From contig PLYI01000065.1 of assembly GCA_003151735.1 (NCBI GenBank), positions 31,473-95,472 of the forward strand: a DNA stretch of 64,000 nt, in the 5' to 3' direction. The translations under genes and the position numbers were made by a program. The notes beneath the pieces are model-generated. The model saw only the letters and a list, made by a program, of their open reading frames with translations, was not told where the DNA came from and ran no database searches. Shown here in pieces: positions 35,762 through 45,586 of this stretch. Within the stretch, counting starts at the first letter, position 1; every line of letters starts with the position of its first letter. Source of the DNA: Candidatus Bathyarchaeota archaeon. Its GTDB lineage: Archaea > Thermoproteota > Bathyarchaeia > Bathyarchaeales > Bathycorpusculaceae.

Positions 35762-36355
35762 ATGGCACAAGCAACATCTGTAGCTCAACCTCAAGAAATT
35801 AAGCTCTTCCAAAAATGGAGTTTCAAAGACATCGCAGTCGTAGACATCGGCCTGCAACGGTACCTCAACTTAACCCCGATGGTTGCACCCCACAGCATGG
35901 GACGCCACGAACACCAACGCTTCCGCAAAGCCAAAGTCAACATCGTTGAACGCTTAATCAACGGCTTAATGCGCAGCGGCAAAAACAGCGGTAAAAAAGC
36001 CAAAGCAACAAACATTGTTAAAGAAACATTCGAAATCATCAACTTACGCACAGGCAAAAACCCCATTGAAGTCCTCGTAAAAGCAGTCGAAAACGCATCT
36101 CCATGCGAAGACACAACACGAGTTAGCTACGGAGGAGTCGTCTATCACCTATCCGTCGACGTTGCACCGCAACGCAGAATCGACCTTGCCATACGCCACA
36201 TCACAGAAGGAGCACGTGCATCTTCAGCTAACAATCCACGCAGCATCCAAGAAACCCTCGCAGACGAACTCGTTTTGGCATCAGTCAAAGACATAAAGAG
36301 CGTTGCCATCGCTAAACGCAACGAAATTGAACGCGTCGCGCAATCCAGCAGATAA
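35762..36355 (+). CDS. rps7: 30S ribosomal protein S7 (uS7)
   Basis: The 197-residue archaeal uS7 has a short N-terminal extension, then LFQKWSFKDIAVVDIGLQRY, HSMGRHEHQRFRKAKVNIVE, and the conserved C-terminal helix pair (RIDLAIRHITEGARASSANN, QETLADELVLAS). It binds the 3' domain of 16S rRNA. It is cotranscribed with rps12. A pyrimidine-rich stretch follows its stop. Confidence 0.97.
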   Translation: MAQATSVAQPQEIKLFQKWSFKDIAVVDIGLQRYLNLTPMVAPHSMGRHEHQRFRKAKVNIVERLINGLMRSGKNSGKKAKATNIVKETFEIINLRTGKNPIEVLVKAVENASPCEDTTRVSYGGVVYHLSVDVAPQRRIDLAIRHITEGARASSANNPRSIQETLADELVLASVKDIKSVAIAKRNEIERVAQSSR

Positions 36356-36360
36356 ACCAA

Positions 36361-36386
36361 CCTTTTCTTTTCTTATTTCTCTTTCA
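36361..36386 (+). terminator. T-rich terminator after rps7
   Basis: CCTTTTCTTTTCTTATTTCT follows the rps7 stop by five bases. Pyrimidine/T-rich tracts like this end transcription in archaea. Confidence 0.45.
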
Positions 36387-36481
36387 ATCGGTATTTGGAA
36401 GCAATATGGAAAAAGCCTTATTACCTCTTAAATCATTAAAACGCAGCTATCTTTACTGCTTTAAAATTGAAGGGAGAAAAT

Positions 36482-37447
36482 TTGAAAAAGACATTAGCAT
36501 TTATAATTCTAGTTGTTTTAGCTTTAGCAGCTTTTAACGTTTATTCATTGCCTCATGTTAAAGCACAGACTACCCAAGCCCAAGTTCTAAGTTACAGCTG
36601 GTACCTTGCACCTTCAACCACTACAACAGCAGAATACATTAGTGACTTGATTGCAGTAGGCGAGGTCCAAAACACTGGTTCAAACACCATAGGTTCAATG
36701 TGGGTTGGAGGAGCAGCATATGATTCCAACGGAACACTATTAGCTTCAACTGAAGCCCAAGTAATGGCAACCAACCTGCCGCCTAACCAGAAGGCCCCCT
36801 TCTACTTGGATTTCACTCCTGAGAGCAGCATAACCCAAGATCAAAGCTGGGTTTCCAGTGTAGCCAACGTTACCGTTTCATTGGGCAGTACCCTTAACGC
36901 CACTGGCACAGGCACTCAATATGCAGGTTTAAACGCTGTGAACCTTAACGGTGTCAACAACGCTGGCACCTACACTGTTAGCGGAACAATTGCTGACATT
37001 GGTGACCAAAGCGTTGGAGACATTGGAGTAGTAGCAACATTCTATAACGCAAATGGCACAGTGGTAGGCTTAAGCTTGACAGATTTGGGTACTTCACTTT
37101 TAACAGGCGCAGCTATACCGTTTAAAGTGACCCCTTGGGATAACACAGGTACTTTGTCAAGTGAAATAAGCAGTTATTCTATACTGTTACAATCTGTTCC
37201 TCTGAGCCCAACTTCAACCCCTGCACCCACGGTAGCACCGACAACACAGCCAACATCTTCGCCAAGCGGCAGTCCAACCCCCACACAAACATCAGGCTCA
37301 GCGGTTTCAATACCGACGTACGCGATATTAATCGCTGTTGTAGTGGTTATAGCGGTTATCGCAGCTTTAATTCTTCTTAGAAGACGAGGTGGCAGTCACA
37401 AGTCTGAAGCGCCAACATCCCTACCGTCACAGAACCCCCAACAATAA
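36482..37447 (+). CDS. Secreted surface protein with C-terminal membrane anchor
   Basis: From TTG 36482, five bases after GGGAGAAAA, the protein begins with a signal peptide (KKTLAFIILVVLALAAFNVY). A beta-sandwich follows with the segment GEVQNTGSNTIGSMWVGGAA, recalling the FxLYD-type domain. A second similar module (GTYTVSGTIADIGDQSVGDI) comes next. A Ser/Thr/Pro linker (TPAPTVAPTTQPTSSPSGSP) leads to a single helix (YAILIAVVVVIAVIAALILL) and a short basic tail. It is probably anchored outside the cell and glycosylated on the linker. It has the same layout as the protein at 44909. Confidence 0.75.
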   Translation: MKKTLAFIILVVLALAAFNVYSLPHVKAQTTQAQVLSYSWYLAPSTTTTAEYISDLIAVGEVQNTGSNTIGSMWVGGAAYDSNGTLLASTEAQVMATNLPPNQKAPFYLDFTPESSITQDQSWVSSVANVTVSLGSTLNATGTGTQYAGLNAVNLNGVNNAGTYTVSGTIADIGDQSVGDIGVVATFYNANGTVVGLSLTDLGTSLLTGAAIPFKVTPWDNTGTLSSEISSYSILLQSVPLSPTSTPAPTVAPTTQPTSSPSGSPTPTQTSGSAVSIPTYAILIAVVVVIAVIAALILLRRRGGSHKSEAPTSLPSQNPQQ

Positions 37448-37552
37448 ACTAAACAGACAAACCGAAAATCAATCATTCTCCTAGATCTTTCCTTTTTTCT
37501 GTATAGAAAAAATAGTTAAAAGATTTTAATGATGCATTTGACCAACTATGTT

Positions 37553-38743
37553 TTAAGCGATTCTGGCATGAATCTCCACGATGTCGCCATCGTCTAAAAC
37601 AAAGTTCATGCCGACTTTCTTAGGGCTGAAAGGCAACCGTTTAGCCCAAACCATGGCAAACATGAAGTTCATTAGAAGTTCTTTGTGGATGTTTTTGGCT
37701 AATTCATTGACTGTGGCGCCTTTGCGAAGGGCAAATGGGTGGTCGCTGTGGGTTTTGTTGCCTGGTTCTTTGGTGTAGATTCGGATGATTCCCAGGGATT
37801 CGAAAATGGCTTTTCCCAGTTCTTGCATGCCGAGTTTGCGTTCGCATGACATGGGAACGATGGGTAATTTGCCGTTTACATGCTGCTTGAGACGTTGCAG
37901 ATTGGCGGCTGTGCCTGGCAGGTCAAGTTTGTTGGCGACGATTACGGTGGGTTTGTAGATAGTGTTTTCATATATGGCGTTTTCGACGTCTTCTAAGGTT
38001 ACGGCGCCGCTGATGCGCACGATGGCATCGTTGATTTTGTAGCTTCTCACAAGCTCCTCGATGTCTCGCATGCTGCAATCGATGAGTCTGCCCACAATAA
38101 TAACTCGTAGTCGGTTACCGGCGGGTCGTCGCTCGATTTCCACGCGTCCCCCACTTGGCTTACTTACTAAAACACGGCTCTTCTCAAGCTCCGCCAAAAT
38201 CAACTCCAACTGCGCTATAGGGTCCCGCGACAAATCCAACATTAAAATTACGCCGTCAGCGTTCCTTGCCAACCCCAAAGTAACGTTCCCGCCTGCTTTT
38301 CCCTCTGCTGCGCCCTCCATGACGGCTGGTGCCTCCACAATCTGAAACTGCACATCCAAATAATTCATTATGCCTGGCACGGGTTCGTGGGTGCTAAAAG
38401 GGGTAGGGGTAACGCGCACTTTTGAGTTTGTTGTGGTGCACATTAGGCAGCTTTTGCCGACGTTGGTCATGCCGATTAACGCTATCTGGGCGGAAGCGCC
38501 TTTTTCAATGAAGAGTTTGGGTCCGCCGCTGCTCTTGCCCGTGCCCATGCGCTTCTTTTTGTCTAAGTCATCTCGAATCAACGCGATTTTGCGGTTCATT
38601 TCGCCCCGCAACTTCATAGTACCCTTATGATGCGGAACAAACTTTAGGAACTCTGTCATCGCATCCATTTTTTCTTTAGGAGTCTTAGCAGCCTCAACCA
38701 GCTCCCACTTATCCATCGCTTCAGGCGGCAAATTAGTCGGCAT
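37553..38743 (-). CDS. Obg/DRG-like GTPase with TGS domain
   Basis: The 396-residue protein has an N-terminal helical region with a basic segment (KIALIRDDLDKKKRMG), a G domain with P-loop GMTNVGKS and NKLD (VIVANKLDLP), and a TGS domain at the end (FALRKGATVNELAKNIHKEL). This matches the COG1163 group related to eukaryotic DRG, which acts on ribosomes. Its G3 position reads VEAPAVMEG instead of the usual DxPG, so the Asp that holds the Mg2+/gamma-phosphate water is replaced by Glu and the Gly by Ala. It may bind GTP but hydrolyse poorly. Confidence 0.85.
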   Translation of the reverse strand: MPTNLPPEAMDKWELVEAAKTPKEKMDAMTEFLKFVPHHKGTMKLRGEMNRKIALIRDDLDKKKRMGTGKSSGGPKLFIEKGASAQIALIGMTNVGKSCLMCTTTNSKVRVTPTPFSTHEPVPGIMNYLDVQFQIVEAPAVMEGAAEGKAGGNVTLGLARNADGVILMLDLSRDPIAQLELILAELEKSRVLVSKPSGGRVEIERRPAGNRLRVIIVGRLIDCSMRDIEELVRSYKINDAIVRISGAVTLEDVENAIYENTIYKPTVIVANKLDLPGTAANLQRLKQHVNGKLPIVPMSCERKLGMQELGKAIFESLGIIRIYTKEPGNKTHSDHPFALRKGATVNELAKNIHKELLMNFMFAMVWAKRLPFSPKKVGMNFVLDDGDIVEIHARIA

Positions 38744-38901
38744 GCAAACTTCGCAAATACAATCTATTACACAACCATAAGACTATTTCGAAAACAAAAC
38801 CAAAAAATCGTCAGCCGCACGCAATCAAACGCGGAAAAATACGTAAAAGTTAGTGTTTGCCTTTTTCTTTATAACCAACTTTTCAGTTACTTTACTGTTG
38901 G

Positions 38902-40176
38902 TTGCTTGTTTTGAGAGATAGAGGCCTACTTTGGCTAAAGCTTCACCGCGATTTAGTAGCTTTAGTTCTAAGTGTATTGGTGCAGATTCCTCTGGCAGTT
39001 TTTCTGGGGCACTACTTCGATGAACGAGCCTTCATGGATACTGGCTATCTTGTTGCCTCAGGATTCAACCCCTATGCATCACATGTAATCACGGTGTTCC
39101 CTAACCCTGATCTAATAGGTGTAAATCCAATAATTGGGTACGCGCCACTTTGGGCGTTGGTTTTGGGCGGAATTTACCGTTTAACCTACAATCTTATACC
39201 TAACATTTTTCTCTACAACTTCGCCGTAAAAATCCCAATAATCGCCAGCAACATCGCCTTAGCATACGCAACCAAAAATATTATGCAACGACTAAACATG
39301 CCTCCGAAAAGGATTCAGTTTGCATGGCTCTTTTTGCTGTTTAACCCCTTTACGCTGCTTACAACTACTGCGTGGGGAGAAGTTGACACAATAATAGCCC
39401 TTCTAAGTGTCGTCTCGCTTTATCTTTTGAGCAAAGGCATGATTGTAAAAAGTTCAATACTGCTTTCATTGAGCTTTGTTCTAAAACCCATTTCTCTGCC
39501 ATTAATCGGGCTGCCGCTTTTTTTTTCAACCCAAAAAAACCGACGAAAAAACGCCTTCTACATCCTAATTTTAATTGCCTTTGTAGTGGGACTTTGGCTT
39601 TTGCCATTTAACCTGTTCGGATGGATGGAGCCATCGTCACCCAGCAACCTAACTTCCTATTTTAGAATGGCTGGCGGAATAACCCTCTTCAATATAGTTG
39701 AACTCTTCCAAAAAGCCGCCACCCTACCTGCGGGGTTGTGGTTCTTAGGGTATCTTTGGGTACCTGCTTTGTTTGCAGGATTCTACTTTGTTTACCGTAA
39801 TCCACCAAAAACCATGGAGAAGCTGGCGGAGAGCGCTGTTTTGTTCCTGTTTATTTTTTTCCTCACACGTTCGTGGACGTCTGAGCCAAACATCAACATG
39901 GTTTTTCCCTTTTTGCTAATACTTTATGGAGCTGGAAAGATAGATAAGAAAGCCGTCCACCTTGCATGGATAATCCCATTCGTCTTTTTATTTTTGAATT
40001 ACGCTTTTCCCCAGCTTTTCTTTCTTATCTACCCACAAATTATTCCGGCATTAGGAACTTTAGATTTGCAGATAGGCACAGCGCGGCTTATCGCCCGATT
40101 TGTGGTAACCCTGGTATGGTACATTTTTGGGGTAACTCTTCTGTATCGAGTGTTTTCTAAGAACAAGGGCGGCTAG
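38902..40176 (+). CDS. Polytopic membrane protein, probable GT-C mannosyltransferase-like
   Basis: The 424-residue protein has around ten helices. After the first helix it has HYFDERAFMDTGYLVASGFN and NPYASH, an acidic loop like the catalytic loop of lipid-linked sugar-dependent GT-C enzymes, then VNPIIGYAPLWALVLGGIYR and LLFNPFTLLTTTAWGEVD, a pattern seen in archaeal PIG-M/ALG-like proteins. The start could be TTG 38902 or 38911; TTTATAA at 38869 is a plausible TATA box. Its stop overlaps that of the GT2 gene by four bases. It is likely to act in glycolipid or glycoprotein synthesis. Confidence 0.65.
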   Translation: MLVLRDRGLLWLKLHRDLVALVLSVLVQIPLAVFLGHYFDERAFMDTGYLVASGFNPYASHVITVFPNPDLIGVNPIIGYAPLWALVLGGIYRLTYNLIPNIFLYNFAVKIPIIASNIALAYATKNIMQRLNMPPKRIQFAWLFLLFNPFTLLTTTAWGEVDTIIALLSVVSLYLLSKGMIVKSSILLSLSFVLKPISLPLIGLPLFFSTQKNRRKNAFYILILIAFVVGLWLLPFNLFGWMEPSSPSNLTSYFRMAGGITLFNIVELFQKAATLPAGLWFLGYLWVPALFAGFYFVYRNPPKTMEKLAESAVLFLFIFFLTRSWTSEPNINMVFPFLLILYGAGKIDKKAVHLAWIIPFVFLFLNYAFPQLFFLIYPQIIPALGTLDLQIGTARLIARFVVTLVWYIFGVTLLYRVFSKNKGG

Positions 40177-41264
40177 CGTTTGTCTATGACAACAAAGCCC
40201 TTCTGTTTAAAGGAGAGAACCCATGAAAAACTCTCAATAACCCCAATCAAAGGTATCGTAACTACAAACCACCATTTATTTGACTTAAACACGCCGTAAC
40301 AATACAGAAGCCAATATGCTATTCCGCCGGGTAACGCTGGCCACATAGGACCCCACATTGGCCAAAGAAACGCAAACGCCCAGGAACCAAAAAACCCTAG
40401 CGCCCAAAAAGAAACACGGGTACCCACAATTACCTTCATGGACGGAGATGCATTTTTTAGCTCAAGAGAGATGCCTTTAAACCATCTGCTTCTTTGCCGC
40501 ATCAGGTCGTGGAGGCTGTTTGGCGATTTTAACGAAACTTTGGTTTTGCTCTGCCATGTTCTATAGTTTCTTTTGGTTAATTCGGATGCAAAATGGAAAT
40601 CTTCCGTTATGGTGTTGTAGTTGTATCCTACTTCTTTTAGGACTTCACCTTTTGCACATAGCAGTTCTCCATGAAAACCGACAAGTGGTCTTCCAAGCAA
40701 TCCAGTGAAAAACCTGAAAACCGTTAAATCGTCATATACCCTTATGGAATCCATGATGTAGGTGAAGGTGCTTTTGCCTTTTCGCATAACCAGCACAGGA
40801 TTCATTGCTACGTATCCCTGTTTGTCGTAGTATGGGATTTCATACAGAAACTCGGTATCCAAAATTATGTTGTCATCATCTACAAAGCCATACCACATGT
40901 TATTTTGCACATGTGTTTCAATGAAATAATTTATGGCGCGTCCCTTAGCAACTAGATTTTGCTTATACGTTTTTGGGACAACAACAAGGTCAAAGCCTGA
41001 AAGTTCAGGAATCATCTCTGCCTCTTCATCAACTAACACATAAAATTTTAATTTTAACTTCCTAACGTTATCAATTGTTTCAAGCAGGCTGTTTCGGACT
41101 TTTGGGCTTGCAATGCTAACGATGACAATTTCCACGTTTTTGGCTGGTTCCTTAGCCTTCTTAGGTTTGTAAGTTAGACCTACAACGCCTAAAATACTCC
41201 AAACTAGAAACATTGACCAGCAAACAAACGCTATTATTCTTAACACTTCAAAGATTTCCAGCAA
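40173..41264 (-). CDS. Glycosyltransferase family 2, membrane-bound
   Basis: The 363-residue protein has one N-terminal helix and three or four C-terminal helices around a GT-A catalytic domain. Visible motifs are the first acidic site in KFYVLVDEEAE, DDDNIILDTEF as the DxD motif, a TEDFHFA acceptor-side ED, and RQRSRWFKG corresponding to (Q/R)xxRW. This layout matches processive or egghead-like GT2 enzymes that work on lipid acceptors. The sugar is not predictable. It is convergent with the GT-C gene, probably part of the same envelope pathway. Confidence 0.85.
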   Translation of the reverse strand: MLEIFEVLRIIAFVCWSMFLVWSILGVVGLTYKPKKAKEPAKNVEIVIVSIASPKVRNSLLETIDNVRKLKLKFYVLVDEEAEMIPELSGFDLVVVPKTYKQNLVAKGRAINYFIETHVQNNMWYGFVDDDNIILDTEFLYEIPYYDKQGYVAMNPVLVMRKGKSTFTYIMDSIRVYDDLTVFRFFTGLLGRPLVGFHGELLCAKGEVLKEVGYNYNTITEDFHFASELTKRNYRTWQSKTKVSLKSPNSLHDLMRQRSRWFKGISLELKNASPSMKVIVGTRVSFWALGFFGSWAFAFLWPMWGPMWPALPGGIAYWLLYCYGVFKSNKWWFVVTIPLIGVIESFSWVLSFKQKGFVVIDKR

Positions 41265-41417
41265 AAACTATTTCCTCTTCACCGTAACAATCAATTGGCG
41301 AGCAGTATGAAAAGCACAGACGTAAGCCTTAATTTAATCAGGCAACATATAATTTAAACGCTATGTATCAACAGTCTAAGTATACAAGTGAAGTGCTAAG
41401 CTCCTTTTGAATCTAGC

Positions 41418-42323
41418 ATGGGAACGGTCAATTCTTTATTTAATTTTAAGGTGTCAAATGTGAATTGTTATGAGATAATCGAACAGGTAGATAAAGAGCC
41501 TATTACCTTACATTTGACCGACCGCTTATCTGTTCGGCTCTACAAGGACTGCCGCCCCAATTGTTTGGAGACTGGAGAGCTCCAAAAGGGGCTTGTTTTG
41601 TTGCTTGATGGACAAGAGTTGATTGAGGAAGGGATTGGCTTTGGCGTTCCAGTTGTTAAATACGAAGATAAAACATTTTTTTCCAGCAAAGCATATGTTT
41701 CAATCAAAAAAATCGGTTCCAACTACACGTTAACTAAAGTTTACACTTTAGACACAGTTTCACTAAAAAAGTTCGGAAGCTCATCCTACATAGATGACGG
41801 CTTGTACTCTACATTAAGAAAAACATTCCAAAGACTGTACCTTAAACACAAAAAATTAACCCCTCTCTTCAACAAAGTCATGGAACTAAGAGACCTTGCA
41901 AAAATAACCACCGAGTTCATAACTGTTAAACCCCGAGGAACCGTGACAATCAACTATCGCTTTGAACCAGCTGCCATTAACGTTCAAGCTGACTTTTCAA
42001 AGGTAGCTCTAAACAAGTGCCGTGAAGTTTTAGTTTTAAACGAGCAGGGCTCCAGCGTCTTCCAAAGATACGTTGATTCAAGCGGGCTGGATCTTCTCGG
42101 TAACAGGATCGGCGCATGGGAAACCGTTACGGCGAATCAGGCGTCTTTGCAGAGTAGGAGCGGGAGAATTTCTTTTAGCTTACAGAATGATGGCGCTGCT
42201 ATGTTTTTTAGAGGTTTTGAAAGAGCGAGGAAGCGGTTTTCATGGGCGGGTTTGAGTTATTCTATGCTACCGAACAATGGCGTTTTTGATTACTCGATCG
42301 GGTTAAGTTTCAATGCGAAGTAA
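41418..42323 (+). CDS. Protein of unknown function
   Basis: The 301-residue soluble protein has no helix long enough for membrane insertion and no signal peptide. It has TLHLTDRLSVRLYKDCRPNC, IIYDDGLYSTLR-like segments and a beta-rich C-terminal half (ISFSLQNDGAAMFFRGFERA, SWAGLSYSMLPN). I see no catalytic motif and do not recognise the family. ATG 41418 is a good start after an A/T-rich stretch. It precedes a histidine kinase gene on the same strand by about 100 bases. Confidence 0.7.
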   Translation: MGTVNSLFNFKVSNVNCYEIIEQVDKEPITLHLTDRLSVRLYKDCRPNCLETGELQKGLVLLLDGQELIEEGIGFGVPVVKYEDKTFFSSKAYVSIKKIGSNYTLTKVYTLDTVSLKKFGSSSYIDDGLYSTLRKTFQRLYLKHKKLTPLFNKVMELRDLAKITTEFITVKPRGTVTINYRFEPAAINVQADFSKVALNKCREVLVLNEQGSSVFQRYVDSSGLDLLGNRIGAWETVTANQASLQSRSGRISFSLQNDGAAMFFRGFERARKRFSWAGLSYSMLPNNGVFDYSIGLSFNAK

Positions 42324-42419
42324 TCTTAGTGCTCGTGTGCCTTTGAAGATTAATTGGCATTTCAGAGAATGATTATTTAGTTGATATTTTACATAAAAAT
42401 AGACATTTGACCAATATTT

Positions 42420-44135
42420 TTGGTGTTTATTCGAAAGTCTTTTATGTATTTCACATCAATAATTGTTCGGGGGATAACGATAGCGAATTCTATCAATGTT
42501 GCCCAGTCAAAGGCAAATGAGCAGACGCCCCACATAATTCATTCTTTACAACCACCTTCTAGAATAAAAAGATCGGTTGATGAAAGCAAAAAATTTCTTG
42601 AAGAATTAGGTTTAAACAGTGAACAATTTAAAATTCTAGTTAACTGTCTTCCACAAGCCGTAGCCGTTTATAGAATGGTTTACGACCGAAAAGGCAAGCC
42701 CATTGATTATATTCTTCTGATAAGCAACAAGGCATATGACCAAATTCATCCCTTTAAAATGAAGCGGATAGGAAAAAAAGCAACCGGGCTCAACCCTGAA
42801 CTGAAAAGGGACTCAATGGATTGGATAAGAATTTATGGGGAAGTTGCAACAACAGGCATATCAAAGACTTTTGAAATCTGTCGCAAGCCAGAGGATAAAT
42901 GGTATCAAATCTACGTTTACAGCCCAAAAAAGAGCTTTTTTATAGCAATCTTTATGGATATAACCGAGGAAAAAAAGAGAGCCGCGCGGGAACTTGAGGA
43001 GCAAAAAAAATCCGAGGAGCAACTTAGGTTTTCAGAAAAAAGGTACCGTCGTCTCTACGAGACAACACAAGACGGAATCATGGCGCGAGATATACAGGGA
43101 AAAATGATTGATTGCAACATAGCATACGCCAAAATGCTCGGTTACTCAAGAAAAGAACTTAGAAACATGTCCATTAAACAGTTGTTGCCTGAGAAATGGT
43201 TTGAACAAAGAGAAAAAATCGTTAAAAAAGTCCTGCAAACCGGCCACTCCTTCGTGTTTGAGAGGGAATACAAGCGGAAAGACGGCTCGGTTTTTCCAGC
43301 CTCTGTTAGAACTTGGCGCTTAACTGATGGAAAAGGCAAAGTTGTAGGAATATGGTCCATTGTCCGAGATATCACCGAACAAAAAGAACATCAGAAGAAC
43401 CTTGAGGTACAGACGGACTACCTAAAAAAAGTAGTCGAAGATCGAACAAAACAACTTAAAAACTCTGAGCGTCTTGTGGCTATTGGTCAAACCGCAGGCA
43501 TGGTTGGCCACGACCTTCGCAATCCATTGCAAACTGTAATTGGCGAATTGTACTTGGCGAAAGGCGAAGTTAAATCACTCGGAGAAAGCGAAGTTAAAAG
43601 CAACCTGCAAGAGAGCATTCAGGCAATAGAAGAGCAAGCCGTTTACATGGATAAGATTGTTTCTGACTTGCAAGCTTTCGTGCAACCAGTTAAGATCGAT
43701 AAGAAACCAATCAACCTAAAAGAACTCGTGACTAACGTTTTGGCGTCAGTCGCCACACCAAAAAAAATTACGGTACGAACCCAAATCGGAGATAATTTTC
43801 CCCAGATAAAAGCTGACCTCCATCTCCTAAAACGTGTTTTAATCAACCTTGTAACTAACTCTGTGCAAGCTATGCCAGACGGCGGCAAATTAACCTTAAC
43901 TGGACAAGTTAACCCTGAAGGCCAAGTTTCTGTAACAATTCAAGATACGGGCGTTGGAATTGCTGAAGCGATAAAAAGCCAAATTTTCACTCCTCTTTTC
44001 ACAACTAAGCCGCGTGGACAAGGCTTCGGGTTAGCGGTGTGCAAACGAGTTATTGAAGCGCACGGCGGCACCATCAGCTTTGAAAGCGCCGAGGGAAAAG
44101 GAGCAAAATTCTCAATTCAGTTTCCAGCCAACTAA
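42420..44135 (+). CDS. PAS-domain sensor histidine kinase
   Basis: The 571-residue soluble kinase has a first PAS-like region (about 55-180), a second canonical PAS (about 200-320: RLYETTQDGIMARDIQGKMI, PAC motif WSIVRDITEQKEHQ), a HisKA-like helix with phosphoacceptor H364 in VGHDLRNPLQ, and an ATPase domain (INLVTNSVQAMPDGG, DTGVGI, TTKPRGQGFGLAV). There is no membrane segment, so the signal is probably cytoplasmic. No response regulator is in the window. The start is uncertain; several in-frame codons lie in the first 30 residues. The 3' end overlaps the convergent membrane gene. Confidence 0.9.
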   Translation: MVFIRKSFMYFTSIIVRGITIANSINVAQSKANEQTPHIIHSLQPPSRIKRSVDESKKFLEELGLNSEQFKILVNCLPQAVAVYRMVYDRKGKPIDYILLISNKAYDQIHPFKMKRIGKKATGLNPELKRDSMDWIRIYGEVATTGISKTFEICRKPEDKWYQIYVYSPKKSFFIAIFMDITEEKKRAARELEEQKKSEEQLRFSEKRYRRLYETTQDGIMARDIQGKMIDCNIAYAKMLGYSRKELRNMSIKQLLPEKWFEQREKIVKKVLQTGHSFVFEREYKRKDGSVFPASVRTWRLTDGKGKVVGIWSIVRDITEQKEHQKNLEVQTDYLKKVVEDRTKQLKNSERLVAIGQTAGMVGHDLRNPLQTVIGELYLAKGEVKSLGESEVKSNLQESIQAIEEQAVYMDKIVSDLQAFVQPVKIDKKPINLKELVTNVLASVATPKKITVRTQIGDNFPQIKADLHLLKRVLINLVTNSVQAMPDGGKLTLTGQVNPEGQVSVTIQDTGVGIAEAIKSQIFTPLFTTKPRGQGFGLAVCKRVIEAHGGTISFESAEGKGAKFSIQFPAN

Positions 44136-44437
44136 GGCTCAACCATTTCCTTCTGTACCGGAGACCCCTTCAATCTTTGCCGTAGGCTGTAAATAAACGC
44201 GATAAACCAGAAAGCAACAGTTGCCCAGCCCAATGCGAATCCAACGACATTTCCTAAAAGATAGTAAGCTACTTCAAACCCAACGATGGAGACAAACGTT
44301 AAAAATGAACCTACAATGCTGTAGCCGCGGAGACCCTTTCTATTTTTAACAACTGCCCTTAGCATCAAAAGTAAAGCGATGAAATTAATAATGCTTGCAA
44401 AATCCAGTACCAAATTAGCTAAAGCAATAGCGTTCAT
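44132..44437 (-). CDS. Small three-helix membrane protein
   Basis: The 101-residue product has helices around 5-25, 38-60 and 66-88 with a short basic loop (RAVVKNRKGLRGYS). There is no recognised family. It shares its stop region with the histidine kinase gene (CTAA overlap), which supports the position of both stops. It might be an accessory to membrane signalling, but the context does not prove it. Confidence 0.6.
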   Translation of the reverse strand: MNAIALANLVLDFASIINFIALLLMLRAVVKNRKGLRGYSIVGSFLTFVSIVGFEVAYYLLGNVVGFALGWATVAFWFIAFIYSLRQRLKGSPVQKEMVEP

Positions 44438-44575
44438 TTACCATGTTCCTAAAGCCAAAAACGGTTTGCCGCAACTTAAGACTATCGCAGGGCACAAGCT
44501 CTTGAACGTAAATCACCTTAAATTCCATCATAGCCATGTCTCTGTAATCCGCGAAGGAGGAGGTGAATAAAAGAA

Positions 44576-44689
44576 TTGATTTCGCGAGATTGCGATGGCT
44601 GCGAAATGCAACGGACATGCATTAAACGGTTCAGCAAAGTTCCTTTATGCGGTAAAGTTTACTGCCCAGACGAACAAGACATTTATTAG
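44576..44689 (+). CDS. 37-residue Cys-rich protein
   Basis: Too short for the ORF track. TTG 44576 lies 10 bases after a very strong GGAGGAGGTG. The product is Cys-rich: RDCDGCEMQRTC, then VPLCGKVYCPDE. Five cysteines in such a short chain suggest a metal site. The strong ribosome binding site is the main reason to believe it. Confidence 0.55.
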   Translation: MISRDCDGCEMQRTCIKRFSKVPLCGKVYCPDEQDIY

Positions 44690-44908
44690 ACAACGCAAGC
44701 CAAGTGCAATAGCAGAAAAAATAAGAATAGCCTAAGTATTCTTTCACTATCTTTTTTGGTCTGCTTTCAAGAAAAAACTTGTCAAAGACCGAATTTCTGA
44801 GGTTTTTTAGAATCTTTTTAGCCTGGAAAAATAAAATATGGGCTTGTTTTGGGGGAAAGTTAAAAAACCATAAATGCTCTAAAAGTAGCTATAGAATGGG
44901 GCGATTCA

Positions 44909-45586
44909 GTGAAGTCACTTAAAATATTTGTTGCTATATCCGTTATTGTTATTGCCTTTTTATGCAGCGGTTTTGTTGCTGCTCTAACTCAAGATCAAGG
45001 AACGGCAAGAGCGTTGTTTACAACCGAGATACTGCAGGCAGGTCAACCGGCAACAGCCTCCATTTTCTTCGGCAGCCTCGCTAGCGATCCAGTGACAGTA
45101 ACGGCTGTTAGTTTACATTTCGACTGGATGCCCACCGGCCAAGTTGTAGGTTACCAGTTAACTACTCCAGTAACCATTGAAAGCAACGGCACCCACTTAT
45201 TTGACGCAATGCAGGTTCAAATTCCATTAACCGTAACTTCTGGCATGCATACATATACTATCGGCATAGATGGAACAGAAAGCGGCGCGACTTTCTCATG
45301 GGATTCTCCAACCCTAAACATAGACGTTGCCGGTGGAACTGGTAACGTTACTGCTACGCCTACGCCGTCAAACACAAACTCAGGAGGACAGCCAACAGAA
45401 CAAACAAACCTTCTACTTTATGGAGCAACTGCAGCAGTCGTCGTCATCATTGCCATATTAATAATAGTTTTCATGATACGGAAAAAACGAACACAGCCCA
45501 AATCAACAACTAAACAAAGCACAAGCCAACCTGAGACGTCCAGTCCAGAAAAGAAGCCTAACCCAGAGCAAGACTTCAATATTTAA
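44909..45586 (+). CDS. Secreted protein with C-terminal membrane anchor
   Basis: GTG 44909 begins a 225-residue protein: signal peptide (SLKIFVAISVIVIAFLCSGF), a beta-sandwich of about 120 residues (LQAGQPATASIFFGSLASDP, VVGYQLTTPVTIESNG), a short TPTPSNTNSGGQ linker, one helix (LYGATAAVVVIIAILIIVFM) and a basic tail. It is the same architecture as the product at 36482. Probably a cell-surface protein anchored by the C-terminal helix. The family is not recognised. Confidence 0.7.
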   Translation: MKSLKIFVAISVIVIAFLCSGFVAALTQDQGTARALFTTEILQAGQPATASIFFGSLASDPVTVTAVSLHFDWMPTGQVVGYQLTTPVTIESNGTHLFDAMQVQIPLTVTSGMHTYTIGIDGTESGATFSWDSPTLNIDVAGGTGNVTATPTPSNTNSGGQPTEQTNLLLYGATAAVVVIIAILIIVFMIRKKRTQPKSTTKQSTSQPETSSPEKKPNPEQDFNI

